64,000 nucleotides of DNA from contig BBYL01000035.1 in assembly GCA_001570385.1 (NCBI GenBank), positions 32,274 through 96,273 on the forward strand. The letters run 5' to 3'. The notes beneath the pieces are model-generated. The model did not search any database, was not told the origin of the DNA, and saw only the letters and a program-made list of their open reading frames with translations. The translations under genes were made by a program, and so were the position numbers. Source of the DNA: Microtetraspora glauca. GTDB lineage: Bacteria > Actinomycetota > Actinomycetes > Streptosporangiales > Streptosporangiaceae. Below are positions 1 through 8,203 of this stretch, piece after piece. Positions within the stretch are counted from its first letter, which is position 1; each line of letters starts with the position of its first letter.

Positions 1-2
1 AC

Positions 3-1067
3 CTGGACATCCAGATCCAGGCGTGGGACGGCATAGGCGAGCGCGTCACCGCCGCGCTGGCCAGCACAGACGCGCCGGACGTGATCGAGGTCGGCAACAC
101 CCAGGTCGCGCAGTACTCCTCCAGCGGTGGCGTCACGGATCTCACCGACAAGATCGCGGACCTGGGCGGCGCGGACTGGATCCCCGGCCTGGCCCAGCCG
201 GGCAACATCGACGGCAGGCAGTACGGCGTCCCGTGGTACGCCGCCAACCGCGTCGTCATCTACAACAAGGACCTGTTCGCCAAGGCCGGCATCGACTCCC
301 CGCCCAACACCCGCGACGAGTGGCTGGCCGACACCGCCAAGCTCGACGAAGGCGGCGACCAGGGCATCTACCTGACCGGGCAGACCTGGTACGTGCTCGC
401 CGGGTTCATCTGGGACGAGGGCGGCGACCTCGCCGTCAAGGACGGCGACACCTGGAAGGGGGCGCTCGACACGCCCCAGGCGCTGGCCGGCCTCGACTTC
501 TACAGGAAGCTCCAGGCGCTGGGCAAGGGCCCCAAAGACGCCGACGAGGCGAACCCGCCGCAGCACGAGGTGTTCGCGAAGGGCAAGGTCGCCCAGATGA
601 TCAGCGTGCCCGGCGGCGCCGCCCGAGTGCTGGAGGTCGCGCCCGGGATGAAGGACAAGATGGGCTTCTTCCCGATCCCGGGCAAGACCGCCGACAAGCC
701 CGGCGCCGTGTTCACCGGCGGGTCGGACCTGATCATCCCCGAGGCGTCCAAGCACCACGACGCGGCCTACGAGGTGGTCAAGGCGCTGGCCGGCGAGAAG
801 TTCCAGACCGAGCTGGCCAAGGCGATGAGCTTCGTGCCGAACAAGACGTCACTGGCGCACGTGCTCGACGCGAACGAGGGCACCGCCGCGATGGCCGCGG
901 GCGCCGCGGGCGGCAGGGCCACCCCGAACACCCCCAACTGGGCCGCGGTGGAGGCCACGCAGGTCATCAAGCAGTACATGACCGCGGCGCTCACCGGAAA
1001 GGACGCGGCCACCGAGGCGCGCAAGACCTCCGAGGCCATCACCTCGACGCTCAACAGCGGCTCCTGA
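3..1067 (+). CDS. ABC transporter sugar-binding protein, 5' partial
   Basis: This is the extracellular solute-binding subunit of a CUT1-type carbohydrate ABC importer. The frame is open from base 3, so the signal peptide and N-terminal lobe lie outside the window; about 354 residues are visible. The segment DVIEVGNTQVAQY, the PWYAANRVVIYNKDLFAKAG block and a C-terminal run of predicted helices fit family 1 binding proteins, which are lipid-anchored outside the membrane in Gram-positive bacteria. Two permease genes follow on the same strand, the usual binding protein-permease-permease order. No ATPase gene is seen; in many actinomycetes a shared MsiK-type ATPase serves such systems, which is inference here. 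The sugar cannot be read from the sequence. Confidence 0.9.
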   Translation: MDIQIQAWDGIGERVTAALASTDAPDVIEVGNTQVAQYSSSGGVTDLTDKIADLGGADWIPGLAQPGNIDGRQYGVPWYAANRVVIYNKDLFAKAGIDSPPNTRDEWLADTAKLDEGGDQGIYLTGQTWYVLAGFIWDEGGDLAVKDGDTWKGALDTPQALAGLDFYRKLQALGKGPKDADEANPPQHEVFAKGKVAQMISVPGGAARVLEVAPGMKDKMGFFPIPGKTADKPGAVFTGGSDLIIPEASKHHDAAYEVVKALAGEKFQTELAKAMSFVPNKTSLAHVLDANEGTAAMAAGAAGGRATPNTPNWAAVEATQVIKQYMTAALTGKDAATEARKTSEAITSTLNSGS

Positions 1068-1075
1068 ACGTCCTC

Positions 1076-1105
1076 GCGTCGCCCGGCCGGAACGCCGGGC
1101 GACGC
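1076..1105 (+). promoter_or_regulatory. intergenic hairpin between binding protein and permease genes
   Basis: A perfect 11-bp inverted repeat (1076-1086 with 1095-1105) encloses an 8-nt loop in the 60-bp gap after the binding-protein gene. There is no T-tract, and the next ribosome binding site (about 1114-1120) lies just beyond it. In other importer operons such hairpins stabilise the upstream mRNA or partly stop transcription, so the binding protein is made in excess over the permeases. That role is inferred here. Confidence 0.6.
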
Positions 1106-1127
1106 CCGACCCTGGAGGGAGGGCGTC

Positions 1128-2105
1128 GTGCCCGTCGCCATCCACGCCCCCGCCCCGGACGCCGACACCGGCCGCCGGCGCCCGGCGCCGCCTACCGGTC
1201 GCAACGGAGTCCGCCGCGATTCGTGGCCGTGGCCGTACCTGCTGGTCGCCCCGGCCGTGGCCGGGGGCGTGTTCCTGCTGCTCTACCCGCTGCTGCGGGC
1301 GGCCCTGATCTCCTTCCAGCACTTCAGGATGGGCGAGCTGATCAGGGGCGGAGCCGCCTTCGTCGGTCTGGATAACTACCGGGAGTTACTGGCCACCGGC
1401 GAGTTCTGGACCGTGGTGCTGCGGACCTTCGTCTGGACCGCGATCAATGTGGTCCTCATCGTGGGTATCTCGACCGGGATCGCGCTGATGCTGGTGCGGC
1501 TGGGCCGCCGTATGCGTACGGCCCTGATGAGCTCGCTCGCGCTGGTCTGGGCCACGCCGATCATCGCCGCCACCACGATCTTCCAGTGGTTGTTCCAGTC
1601 GGAACTCGGCGTCGTCAACTGGGTGCTCACGAGCCTCGGACTCGACTCCTTCCGGGGGTTCTCCTGGTTCGCGAACGGTACAGCCATGTTCGGCGTTCTG
1701 GTCGTCCTGGTGGTGTGGCAGTCGGTGCCGTTCGCCGCGCTCACCCTCTACGCGGGGCTGACCACCATCCCTGTCGAACTCTACGAGTCGGCCAGGATCG
1801 ACGGCGGCGGCGCATGGCAGATCTTCCGGCAGATCACGTTTCCGATCCTGCGCCCGATGTTCGCGCTGATCACGTCTTTGGAGGTGATCTGGGTGTTCAA
1901 ATGCTTCCCGCAGATATGGGTCCTCAGCCAGGGCGGTCCCGACGGCGCGACGACCACCCTGCCCGTCTACGCCTTCAAGATCGCTCGCGCGCTGCACCGC
2001 TATGACCTCGGCTCGGCCGTGGCCATGCTCACCGTCGTCGTCCTCACCGTCGCCCTGGTCGGCAACCTGCGGCGGATGCTCAAGCAGGAAGGAGCAGAGA
2101 CGTGA
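1128..2105 (+). CDS. carbohydrate ABC transporter permease (MalF-like)
   Basis: First membrane subunit of the sugar importer, 325 residues. After a basic, proline-rich cytoplasmic N-terminus (about 35 residues) there are roughly six hydrophobic segments. The cytoplasmic EAA loop that docks the ATPase is visible near residues 217-236 (ELYESARIDGGGAWQIFRQI). The GTG start at 1128 is preceded by GGAGGGA at a good distance. Its stop overlaps the start of the second permease by GTGA, so the two are translationally coupled. It is transcribed with the binding-protein gene upstream through the intergenic hairpin. Family assignment is firm; substrate is unknown. Confidence 0.92.
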   Translation: MPVAIHAPAPDADTGRRRPAPPTGRNGVRRDSWPWPYLLVAPAVAGGVFLLLYPLLRAALISFQHFRMGELIRGGAAFVGLDNYRELLATGEFWTVVLRTFVWTAINVVLIVGISTGIALMLVRLGRRMRTALMSSLALVWATPIIAATTIFQWLFQSELGVVNWVLTSLGLDSFRGFSWFANGTAMFGVLVVLVVWQSVPFAALTLYAGLTTIPVELYESARIDGGGAWQIFRQITFPILRPMFALITSLEVIWVFKCFPQIWVLSQGGPDGATTTLPVYAFKIARALHRYDLGSAVAMLTVVVLTVALVGNLRRMLKQEGAET

Positions 2106-2926
2106 GACCGCGCCGGATCGCGCTCAACGCGGCCGCCCTCGCCGTCCTGGCCGTGATGATCTTCCCGGTCTACTGGATGGTCGTCACCGCGTTCACATCG
2201 ACCGCCGACATCCAGTCCGAGACCCCCGCCCTGTGGCCCGCTCACCCGACGACCGCACACTTCGCCACAGCCGTCGGCGCGGACGGGTTCTGGACGTTCT
2301 GGCGCAACAGCCTGATCGTCACCGGTGCCGCCGTGCTGATCGCGCTGGTCGTCTCGCTCCTTGCCGCGTTCGCGGTCGCGCGGATGCGCTGGAAGGGAAG
2401 GGGGGCGTTCATCGTGGCGGTCTTCGCCGCGCAGATGGCGCCCTGGGAGGCGCTGCTCGTGCCGATGTTCATCATCGCCCGCGACAGCGATCTGCTGGAC
2501 TCGCTCACCATGCTGACCGGCGTGTATTTCATGATCACGCTACCGTTCACGATCGTGACGCTCCGCGGCTTCCTGGCCGCCATCCCGGCCGAGGTCGAGG
2601 AGGCGGCCCTGGTCGACGGCTGTAACCGGTCGGCGGCCTTCCGCAAAGTGATCTTCCCGCTTCTCGCGCCCGGCCTGATGGCGACCTCGCTGTTCGGGTT
2701 CATCACCGCCTGGAACGAGTTCGCCTTCGTCAACATCCTGATCATCAAAGAGCAGGGCAAGCGGACGCTACCGGTGTGGCTGTCGTCCTTCCGCGACGTG
2801 TTCGGCGCCGACTGGGGGGCCACCATGGCCGCGGCCACGCTGTTCGCCCTGCCCGTTCTCGTCGTCTTCCTGTTCCTCCAGCGCCGGGTGGGCACGGGCA
2901 TGATCGCCGGGGCGGTGAAGGGGTGA
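2102..2926 (+). CDS. carbohydrate ABC transporter permease (MalG-like)
   Basis: Second membrane subunit of the importer, 274 residues, the usual length for MalG-type permeases. The N-terminus has a transmembrane segment near residues 12-32 (AALAVLAVMIFPVYWMVVTA), and the EAA loop lies near residues 163-185 (EVEEAALVDGCNRSAAFRKV). The GTG start at 2102 overlaps the preceding stop by four bases. It is the last gene of the operon: a strong inverted repeat follows about 50 bp downstream and the next gene is convergent. It forms the heterodimeric channel with the MalF-like subunit. Confidence 0.92.
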   Translation: MRPRRIALNAAALAVLAVMIFPVYWMVVTAFTSTADIQSETPALWPAHPTTAHFATAVGADGFWTFWRNSLIVTGAAVLIALVVSLLAAFAVARMRWKGRGAFIVAVFAAQMAPWEALLVPMFIIARDSDLLDSLTMLTGVYFMITLPFTIVTLRGFLAAIPAEVEEAALVDGCNRSAAFRKVIFPLLAPGLMATSLFGFITAWNEFAFVNILIIKEQGKRTLPVWLSSFRDVFGADWGATMAAATLFALPVLVVFLFLQRRVGTGMIAGAVKG

Positions 2927-2975
2927 TCCCGCTCCCGCTCGCTTGCCCGCTCACCTTGGACGATTGAAGGCACTC

Positions 2976-3007
2976 GGCGTGGAGATCGGCCCGGTGATCT
3001 CCACGCC
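2976..3007. terminator. bidirectional terminator-like hairpin
   Basis: A perfect 12-bp inverted repeat (2976-2987 and 2996-3007) with an 8-nt loop lies between the end of the importer operon and the convergent RibD/DHFR-like gene. It lacks a T-run, as is common in high-GC actinobacteria. Its position between two converging genes supports termination in both directions. Confidence 0.75.
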
Positions 3008-3029
3008 GGCGCTGTGAACAGGTGGACGA

Positions 3030-3602
3030 TCAGGCCTCGGGTGACTGCGGGGCCGGGATCGGCGCCGGCGTGTACACCAGCTCCAGCACGCCGTTGGTGA
3101 TGGTCCGTGAACTCACCAGTGCGAGCCCGATCGATTCGGCCGTTTCGTCGAACAACCGCTGACCATGGCCGACCACGATCGGGTGCACCAGCAGCCGCAG
3201 TTCGTCGAGCAGGCCGTCGCGCAGCAGCGTGCGCACCAGGGTCGGGCTGCCCGTGATGGAGATGTTCTTGCCCGGCTGCGCCTTGAGCGCCGTGAGCTGA
3301 GCGTTCACGTCCCCACCGATGATCGTGGTCGGCTCCCACGTCGCCTTGTCGAGCGTGGTGGAGACGACGACCTTCTGTACCCCGTTCATGAAGTCGGCAG
3401 GGGGCACGTCACTGTTTTGGTGCGGCCAGTACTCGGCGAAGGCCTCGTACGTGTGACGGCCCAGCAGCATGGTGTCCGTGTCCGCCATCTGGCCGCCGAC
3501 AGCCTCGCCCATTTCATCGCTGAAGTACGGGAAGTGCCACTGGTCCGGTGCCTCGACCACGCCGTCGAGCGAGATGAACAGCCCCGCAACGATCTTCCTC
3601 AT
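3030..3602 (-). CDS. dihydrofolate reductase family protein (RibD C-terminal-like)
   Basis: A 190-residue cytoplasmic protein of the DHFR/RibD_C fold, likely an NAD(P)H-dependent reductase of unknown substrate. The N-terminus MRKIVAGLFISLDGVVEAP, the segment TMLLGRHTYEAFAEYW and the block SITGSPTLVRTLLRDGLLDEL with LVHPIVVGHGQRLF are typical of the small YyaP/YwjB-like members. The frame stays open 59 codons further upstream, but that extension is basic, unconserved and includes an AT-rich promoter-like stretch, so I place the start at the ATG at 3602. It is a single gene that converges on the importer operon and is probably monocistronic. Confidence 0.85.
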   Translation of the reverse strand: MRKIVAGLFISLDGVVEAPDQWHFPYFSDEMGEAVGGQMADTDTMLLGRHTYEAFAEYWPHQNSDVPPADFMNGVQKVVVSTTLDKATWEPTTIIGGDVNAQLTALKAQPGKNISITGSPTLVRTLLRDGLLDELRLLVHPIVVGHGQRLFDETAESIGLALVSSRTITNGVLELVYTPAPIPAPQSPEA

Positions 3603-3644
3603 CACTGATCCCTGCCTCTCTTGTCCCGTGTGCCTCCCCACCCT

Positions 3645-3690
3645 CCCACCGACAACTTTTTTCGTCAAGACAAATTTTCTATTCGGAACA
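3645..3690 (-). promoter_or_regulatory. AT-rich probable promoter region of the DHFR-like gene
   Basis: A locally AT-rich stretch in otherwise GC-rich DNA lies 45-90 bp upstream of the DHFR-like start. On the minus strand it contains TTGACG followed by an A-rich run. The exact -35 and -10 boxes cannot be fixed by eye. Confidence 0.3.
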
Positions 3691-3841
3691 GACGTCATCC
3701 GATGGATCACTGAGATCCGGACCCGGCGGGGTCGTACAGGCGCGAGGATCACCCTGCTTCGGTTCGAGCGCTGCCGCACCGCCTCGCCTGGCCCGCCAGG
3801 AACACCAAGCGCCCGTGGAGCGTCGGCCGGGCGGTCCAGCG

Positions 3842-4654
3842 CTAGGCCGTGATGAAGTCCAGCAGGTCGGCGTTGAGCTGGTCCTTGTGGGTGAAGTAGA
3901 GGCCGTGGCCGGCGGTCGGATACTCCTTGAAGATCGCCCCGGGGATCAGCTTGGCGGTGCGGCGGCCGGTGACGGCGATCATCGCTGAGGAGTCGGCGGT
4001 GCCGTGGACGACCAGGGCGGGGATGGTGATCTCGCGCAGCCCCGCCCGGTGGTCCTCATGGAAGGCGGCCTCGAAGAGCTTGGCGGTGGCCCACGGCGAG
4101 GTCGCCAGGCACTGGCTGATGGTGTGCTCGACGGCGGCCGGGGAGATCTCGTTCAAATGGGTGGCGAACCACACCTGCGCCTGCCGGGCGAACCACTTCG
4201 GGCGGTCGGTCTGGAAGGCCTTGAGGGTGGCCTGCAGGCGGGCCTCGGGCAAGCCCTCCGGGTTGTCGTCGGTCAGCTTCAGGAAGGGCAAGGTGGAGGA
4301 GATGAACGCGGCGCGCGCGATGCGGTCCTCCCCGTGGCGGGCCAGATAACGGGCGATCTCGGCGCCGCCGACGGAGTGGCCGACCAGGATCACGTCACTC
4401 AGGTCGAGGTGCTCTAGCAGGGCCGCGAGGTCGTCGGCGCTGGTGTTGAGGTCGTAGCCGCTCGACGGGCGGTCGGAACGGCCGTGGCCGCGCCGGTCGA
4501 GCGCCACGCAGCGGAAGCCCTGTTCGACGAAGAAGGGGATCTGGTACTCCCACATGTCGCTGCTCAGGGCCCAGCTGGCGATGAAGACGATCGGCCTGCC
4601 CCGGCCATAGTCCTGGTAGGCCAGGCGGGTTCCGCCAGGGGTTTCAAAGAACAT
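3842..4654 (-). CDS. alpha/beta hydrolase (non-heme chloroperoxidase/esterase-like)
   Basis: About 270 residues of a complete alpha/beta hydrolase. The oxyanion-side region IVFIASWALSSDMWEYQ, the RRGHGRSDRP block and the nucleophile elbow GHSVGG are visible. An aspartate follows in VVHGTADSSAMI and a histidine near the C-terminus in PTAGHGLYFTH, which completes a Ser-Asp-His triad. This pattern matches the cofactor-free haloperoxidase/esterase group; the real substrate is unknown. An ATG lies at 4669, but AAGGAG sits six bases before the ATG at 4654, where similarity to the family also begins, so 4654 is the likely start. It is flanked by an IS remnant upstream and appears monocistronic. Confidence 0.88.
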   Translation of the reverse strand: MFFETPGGTRLAYQDYGRGRPIVFIASWALSSDMWEYQIPFFVEQGFRCVALDRRGHGRSDRPSSGYDLNTSADDLAALLEHLDLSDVILVGHSVGGAEIARYLARHGEDRIARAAFISSTLPFLKLTDDNPEGLPEARLQATLKAFQTDRPKWFARQAQVWFATHLNEISPAAVEHTISQCLATSPWATAKLFEAAFHEDHRAGLREITIPALVVHGTADSSAMIAVTGRRTAKLIPGAIFKEYPTAGHGLYFTHKDQLNADLLDFITA

Positions 4655-4804
4655 TTCCGGCTCCTTCATGCGTTATGTCGTCTATTGCAGCGGAGCGTGG
4701 AGGGGTCCGCGATTACGTGGGAGGTCATGCAGAGCCCTATATCTGGCGCGCGGTGCTGTACGAACCCCACGACCTGGAGGACCGCGATCACCGCGGCACA
4801 GCGG

Positions 4805-5078
4805 GCTCTGCCAGGGGCTGTTCGTAGTTCGGATCAGGGGAGGGGCCGGCAGGCTGCGCAGCCGGAGGATGGCTCCGTGCGGGTGGAGGCCAGCGAGGTA
4901 GCTGCCGGGGTTGCGTCGTAGCGGGTGGCCAGCTCCTTCCATCCCTTGAGGGGATGACCGCCTTGATGTGGCGTCGGTGTAGGTAGGCGCGATTGGCCAT
5001 AGGAGTAGGCCTTGTCTCCCGCGACCGGCCCAGCTCGGCAGCTTTCAGCCGGGCCTTGCGGCGCCGTCGCTTCACCAA
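4805..5078 (-). pseudogene. remnant of an IS5-family transposase
   Basis: Broken pieces of an IS5-type DDE transposase read on the minus strand. One frame gives KARLKAAELGRSRE joined directly to NRAYLHRRHIKAVIP; another gives RRNPGSYLAGLHPHGAILRL. The same blocks occur in order, and farther apart, in the larger IS copy at 54.7-55.7 kb. The central catalytic region is missing, a second deletion follows HIKAVIP, and frames change, so this copy is dead. The rest of 4655-5117 holds nothing else I can support. Confidence 0.65.
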
Positions 5079-5117
5079 CTGCCTGCGCTGGTCAGGAATC
5101 GGCCCCGACAGGCGCTA

Positions 5118-5981
5118 TCAGCCGCGGTGTTCGCCCGCAGCGTGAACACCGTGATTTGAACGACGAAAAGGCCCGAGCGCAGCTCCGACAAACCGAATCG
5201 CATCCCGCGTCCGAGCGTCAGCCGCCGGCCCAACGTGCCCTGCGCCTTCAACGAGCCGGAACTCATGGGCGATGCCGAGCTCCGTGAGTACTCCATGCAG
5301 ATAGTCCGCCCCCTCGTGCAGGAGAAACTCGTCGGCGGCACCGCAATCCACCAGGATCGGAAGAGCAGTGTCGCGGATCCTGTGGGCGTTGAAACGTGCT
5401 CTCCCGTAGACGGAATTACCGACGTACGTATCGGCGTCGCCAGATCCGTTCGCCATGGCCTGGTGAAGATCACCCAGTACAGAGGGGAGATTCGGCTGGG
5501 GAACGTCCTCCGGCGTCTCGCCGGGGAACACGGCAGGCGAGATCGCTGCGATTGCCGCGAAGCGATCCGGATCACCGAAGGCCACTTTGAGGGCCCCATA
5601 GCCTCCCATCGATGCGCCGATGAGGGCCGTTTCGGTGAAGGGCCCATACTTCACCGCAAGATGCTCAGGGAACTCATCGGTGATCAACGCCTCCCACGAG
5701 GCTCCGTCCGGCCAGTCCATATAGAAACCTCCAGCTGTGGGAGTGCTCGGGCACGCGACAACAGCGCGAGGGAATTCGCCTCGCTGGAAGAGGTCCTCGT
5801 AGAACGGCCTCGCGAGTTCCAGTGACGCTGATGACGACATCGCGCCGTGGAGGTGGAGTACGAGCGGGAGCCGTTCGCCCTCCTCCCAGTCGGACGGGAG
5901 GAGAACCTGATAGTCGACATCGCGACCGGCTGATGTCGATGCGAAGTGGTCCCTGGCGATGCACATGGATGGGTCGTTCAT
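5118..5981 (-). CDS. esterase family protein (alpha/beta hydrolase, PF00756-like)
   Basis: A 287-residue alpha/beta hydrolase of the putative-esterase type (related to esterase D and antigen 85 folds). Visible are the strand and turn LPLVLHLHGAMSSSASLELA, the nucleophile elbow GASMGGYGALKVA, an acid region ILVDCGAADEFLLHEGADYL and a late histidine in VEGAGHVGPA. There is no signal peptide, so it should be cytoplasmic. The ATG at 5981 is preceded by AGAAGGA; an upstream in-frame ATG at 6041 has no ribosome binding site. It is divergent from the TetR gene at 6097, with tandem operators in the gap, so it is a likely target of that regulator. Confidence 0.85.
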   Translation of the reverse strand: MNDPSMCIARDHFASTSAGRDVDYQVLLPSDWEEGERLPLVLHLHGAMSSSASLELARPFYEDLFQRGEFPRAVVACPSTPTAGGFYMDWPDGASWEALITDEFPEHLAVKYGPFTETALIGASMGGYGALKVAFGDPDRFAAIAAISPAVFPGETPEDVPQPNLPSVLGDLHQAMANGSGDADTYVGNSVYGRARFNAHRIRDTALPILVDCGAADEFLLHEGADYLHGVLTELGIAHEFRLVEGAGHVGPAADARTRDAIRFVGAALGPFRRSNHGVHAAGEHRG

Positions 5982-6071
5982 GAGTCCTTCTCGTGGATGG
6001 CATCGGGGTGCCGCATGCACCTGGCCTGTGACACGGGTCACCGCGGCGCATGTGGCGCGATAGCCAGAGAA

Positions 6072-6103
6072 TTACCAACATGGTAAACTTACCATCATGG
6101 TAA
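6072..6103. promoter_or_regulatory. two tandem palindromic operators for the TetR regulator
   Basis: Two near-identical 15-bp palindromes, TTACCA-N3-TGGTAA, lie at 6072-6086 and 6089-6103, 17 bp centre to centre. The second includes the ATG start codon of the TetR gene (6097-6099). Inverted repeats of this size between a TetR gene and a divergent gene are typical autoregulatory operators. Binding would block the TetR promoter and probably that of the esterase at 5981. Confidence 0.75.
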
Positions 6104-6705
6104 ATGGAGGCCTTCGGGAGCGCAAGCGCGTAGAGACCCGGCAACGCATCTCAGACCGTGCGACGCGGCTGTTCGAGCGCGATGGCTTCGAGAACGTCAC
6201 ATTGGCGCAGGTCGCGGAGGCGGCGGACGTCTCCGTGAAGACTGTGACCAACTACTTCGGGGCGAAGGAAGACCTGTTCTTCGACGCTGAGCCCGCGATC
6301 CTCGATGCCTTCGTTGACGCGCTTCGGCACCGCGCGTCGGTGTCGGCGACAACCACTCTCCGGCCGATGATTCTCGACGGCCCCCTGCTCACCGCTCCGT
6401 GTCCGTGGACTGGGGTCGACACCGACTCGTGGAACGCGATGCGTGTCTGGGCCCAATGCGAATACGACTCTCCGACGCTGAGAACTCGTCGCGCTGCGAT
6501 TCTTCAGTCGTGGTTGGATCCGCTGGCGGCCGCCAGCGGATCGGCGCCGTGGGCGGCTCTGATGGTCGGCGCTCTGGTGCTCCGCCATGATCTCCTCCAG
6601 CGAGGACTCCTCGGTGGGGCGGAGCCGACTGAGGTTGAACGGCGGGTCAAAGATGTCGTTGGGCAGGCACTTGACGCCATCGAGCGAGGCTTTGAACACG
6701 TCTGA
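6097..6705 (+). CDS. TetR family transcriptional regulator
   Basis: A 202-residue one-component repressor. The N-terminal helix-turn-helix is clear: RETRQRISDRATRLFERDGF-type helix (residues about 10-33), then VTLAQVAEAADVSVKTVTNYF with the recognition helix (about 35-55). The C-terminal half is a variable ligand-binding domain, so the inducer cannot be predicted. The start ATG at 6097 sits inside a palindromic operator and no Shine-Dalgarno is visible upstream, so the transcript may be leaderless. It is divergent from the esterase gene at 5981 and probably controls itself and that gene. Confidence 0.88.
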   Translation: MVNGGLRERKRVETRQRISDRATRLFERDGFENVTLAQVAEAADVSVKTVTNYFGAKEDLFFDAEPAILDAFVDALRHRASVSATTTLRPMILDGPLLTAPCPWTGVDTDSWNAMRVWAQCEYDSPTLRTRRAAILQSWLDPLAAASGSAPWAALMVGALVLRHDLLQRGLLGGAEPTEVERRVKDVVGQALDAIERGFEHV

Positions 6706-6841
6706 GCCGTCGATCGCCAGGGCGCCAGGACACCGCCGCAGTCAGCGCCTGCACCGCAGGTCCTGAAACCTCGCCCCTCCCGTGCAGGCGTGGTGGCGCA
6801 CCCCCCGCTAAGTCGTGGACCGATGGGCGGGCGTTGTGGTT

Positions 6842-7023
6842 TCACTCGGTGAGATAGCGCTGGATCGTGGGACTCAGCCAGGCGATGAGCTCTTCCTCCG
6901 TTGTCGCCACCATCGGCGGGAATTTCAGGATGTAGCGGGACAGGGCCAGCCCCAGCAGTTGCGAGGCGATCAGGGAAGCCCGCAGGGGAGCACGCTCCGG
7001 ATCGCACAGCCGTTGACCAAGGA
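6842..7023 (-). pseudogene. C-terminal remnant of a second TetR regulator
   Basis: On the minus strand, in a frame ending at 6842, about 58 codons read ...CDPERAPLRASLIASQLLGL, then ALSRYILKFPPMVATTEEE and AWLSPTIQRYLTE-stop. This is a typical TetR C-terminal end. The DNA-binding half is absent because the frame runs straight into the start region of the FAD monooxygenase gene at 7030. The two were probably once a divergent regulator-target pair. The rest of 6706-6841 contains nothing I can support. Confidence 0.7.
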
Positions 7024-7029
7024 GGCGAC

Positions 7030-8175
7030 GTGAACGCCGAAGCGCTCATCATCGGAGCCGGGCCCGCCGGGCTCACCGCCGCGATCGTCCTGGCCCAGCG
7101 CGGCCGGCAGGTCATGATCGTGGACGCGCAGGCGGAGGGCGCCAACACCTCTCGCGCCGCCGTCGTGCACGCACGCACCCTGGAAGTCCTGGAGCCGTAC
7201 GGCGTGGCGGACCGGCTGGCCGCGCACGGCATCCCCACTCCGGTCTTCACCATCCGCGACCGCGACCAGGTGCTGGTGCCGGTGCCCTTCGGCGGCCTGC
7301 CCACCGCTTACCCCTACACCCTGATGATCTCCCAGGCCGACACTGAGGCCCACCTGCTGGCCCGCCTGCAAGAGCTCGGCGGCAAGGTGATCAGGCCCGC
7401 CCGGGTGACCCGCGTCGAGCAGGACGCCGACGGCGTCACCGCCACCCTGGAGGACGGGCAGCAGATCCGAGCCGCCTACCTGATCGGTGCCGACGGCCTG
7501 AACAGCACCGTCCGCCAGAGCGCCGGGATCGGCTTCACCGGCGGCACCTACGCCGAGTCGTTCGTGCTGGCCGACGTCCGCCTGTCGGGCGGTGTGCCGC
7601 AGAACGAGGTCATCCTGTACTTCTCGCCCGCCGGACTGGTCGTCGTCGCCCCGCTGCCCGGCGGCCTGCACCGCATCGTCGCCACCGTGGACGAGGCCCC
7701 CAAGGAACCCGGCATCCCCTTCGTGCAGCACCTGCTCGACACCCGCGGCCCCGAGGCCGAGCCCGCGCGGGTGCAGGAGCTGATCTGGAGCTCGCGCTTC
7801 CGGGTCCACCACCGCATCGCCGACACCTACCGCCGGGGTCGCCTCCTGTTGGCCGGCGACGCCGCCCACGTGCACTCGCCCGCCGGCGGCCAGGGCATGA
7901 ACCTGGGCATCGACGACGCCGTACACCTGGGCGAGACGCTGGCCCGGGTGCTCGACGGCGAACCGGACAGCCTGCTCGACTCCTACGCCGCCACCCGCCG
8001 CCCGCAAGCCGAGCAGGTGGTCGCCCTCGCCGGGCGGCTCACCAAGCTGGCCACCGCCGCCGCCGGCCGCCGCGTGCTGCGCAATCTCCTCCTCGCCCTG
8101 GCCGGCCGCATCCCCGCCGTCCGCACCCGGCTGGCCTGGCGGTTGTCCGGCCTGAACAGACGGCACGCCGCGTGA
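7030..8175 (+). CDS. FAD-dependent monooxygenase (PHBH-type aromatic hydroxylase fold)
   Basis: A 381-residue class A flavoprotein monooxygenase. The N-terminal dinucleotide-binding motif is GAGPAGL in ALIIGAGPAGLTAAIVLAQR, followed by the DG motif in LIGADGLNSTVR and the GD motif in LLAGDAAHVHSPAGGQGMN, all in the canonical order. Family members use NADPH and O2 to hydroxylate aromatic or polyketide-like substrates; the substrate is unknown. The GTG start at 7030 is preceded by AAGGAGG. A truncated divergent TetR gene abuts its 5' end, which suggests that its original local regulator has been lost. A broken gene follows at 8204. Confidence 0.88.
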   Translation: MNAEALIIGAGPAGLTAAIVLAQRGRQVMIVDAQAEGANTSRAAVVHARTLEVLEPYGVADRLAAHGIPTPVFTIRDRDQVLVPVPFGGLPTAYPYTLMISQADTEAHLLARLQELGGKVIRPARVTRVEQDADGVTATLEDGQQIRAAYLIGADGLNSTVRQSAGIGFTGGTYAESFVLADVRLSGGVPQNEVILYFSPAGLVVVAPLPGGLHRIVATVDEAPKEPGIPFVQHLLDTRGPEAEPARVQELIWSSRFRVHHRIADTYRRGRLLLAGDAAHVHSPAGGQGMNLGIDDAVHLGETLARVLDGEPDSLLDSYAATRRPQAEQVVALAGRLTKLATAAAGRRVLRNLLLALAGRIPAVRTRLAWRLSGLNRRHAA

Positions 8176-8203
8176 ACGCCCACCCCAGCTGAAGGGGCGC
8201 CTC

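Noticed and set aside
23..1375. A 450-codon plus-strand frame overlapping the binding-protein gene
   Set aside because: Arg/Gly-rich translation in the wrong frame; the real gene is in the frame open from base 3.
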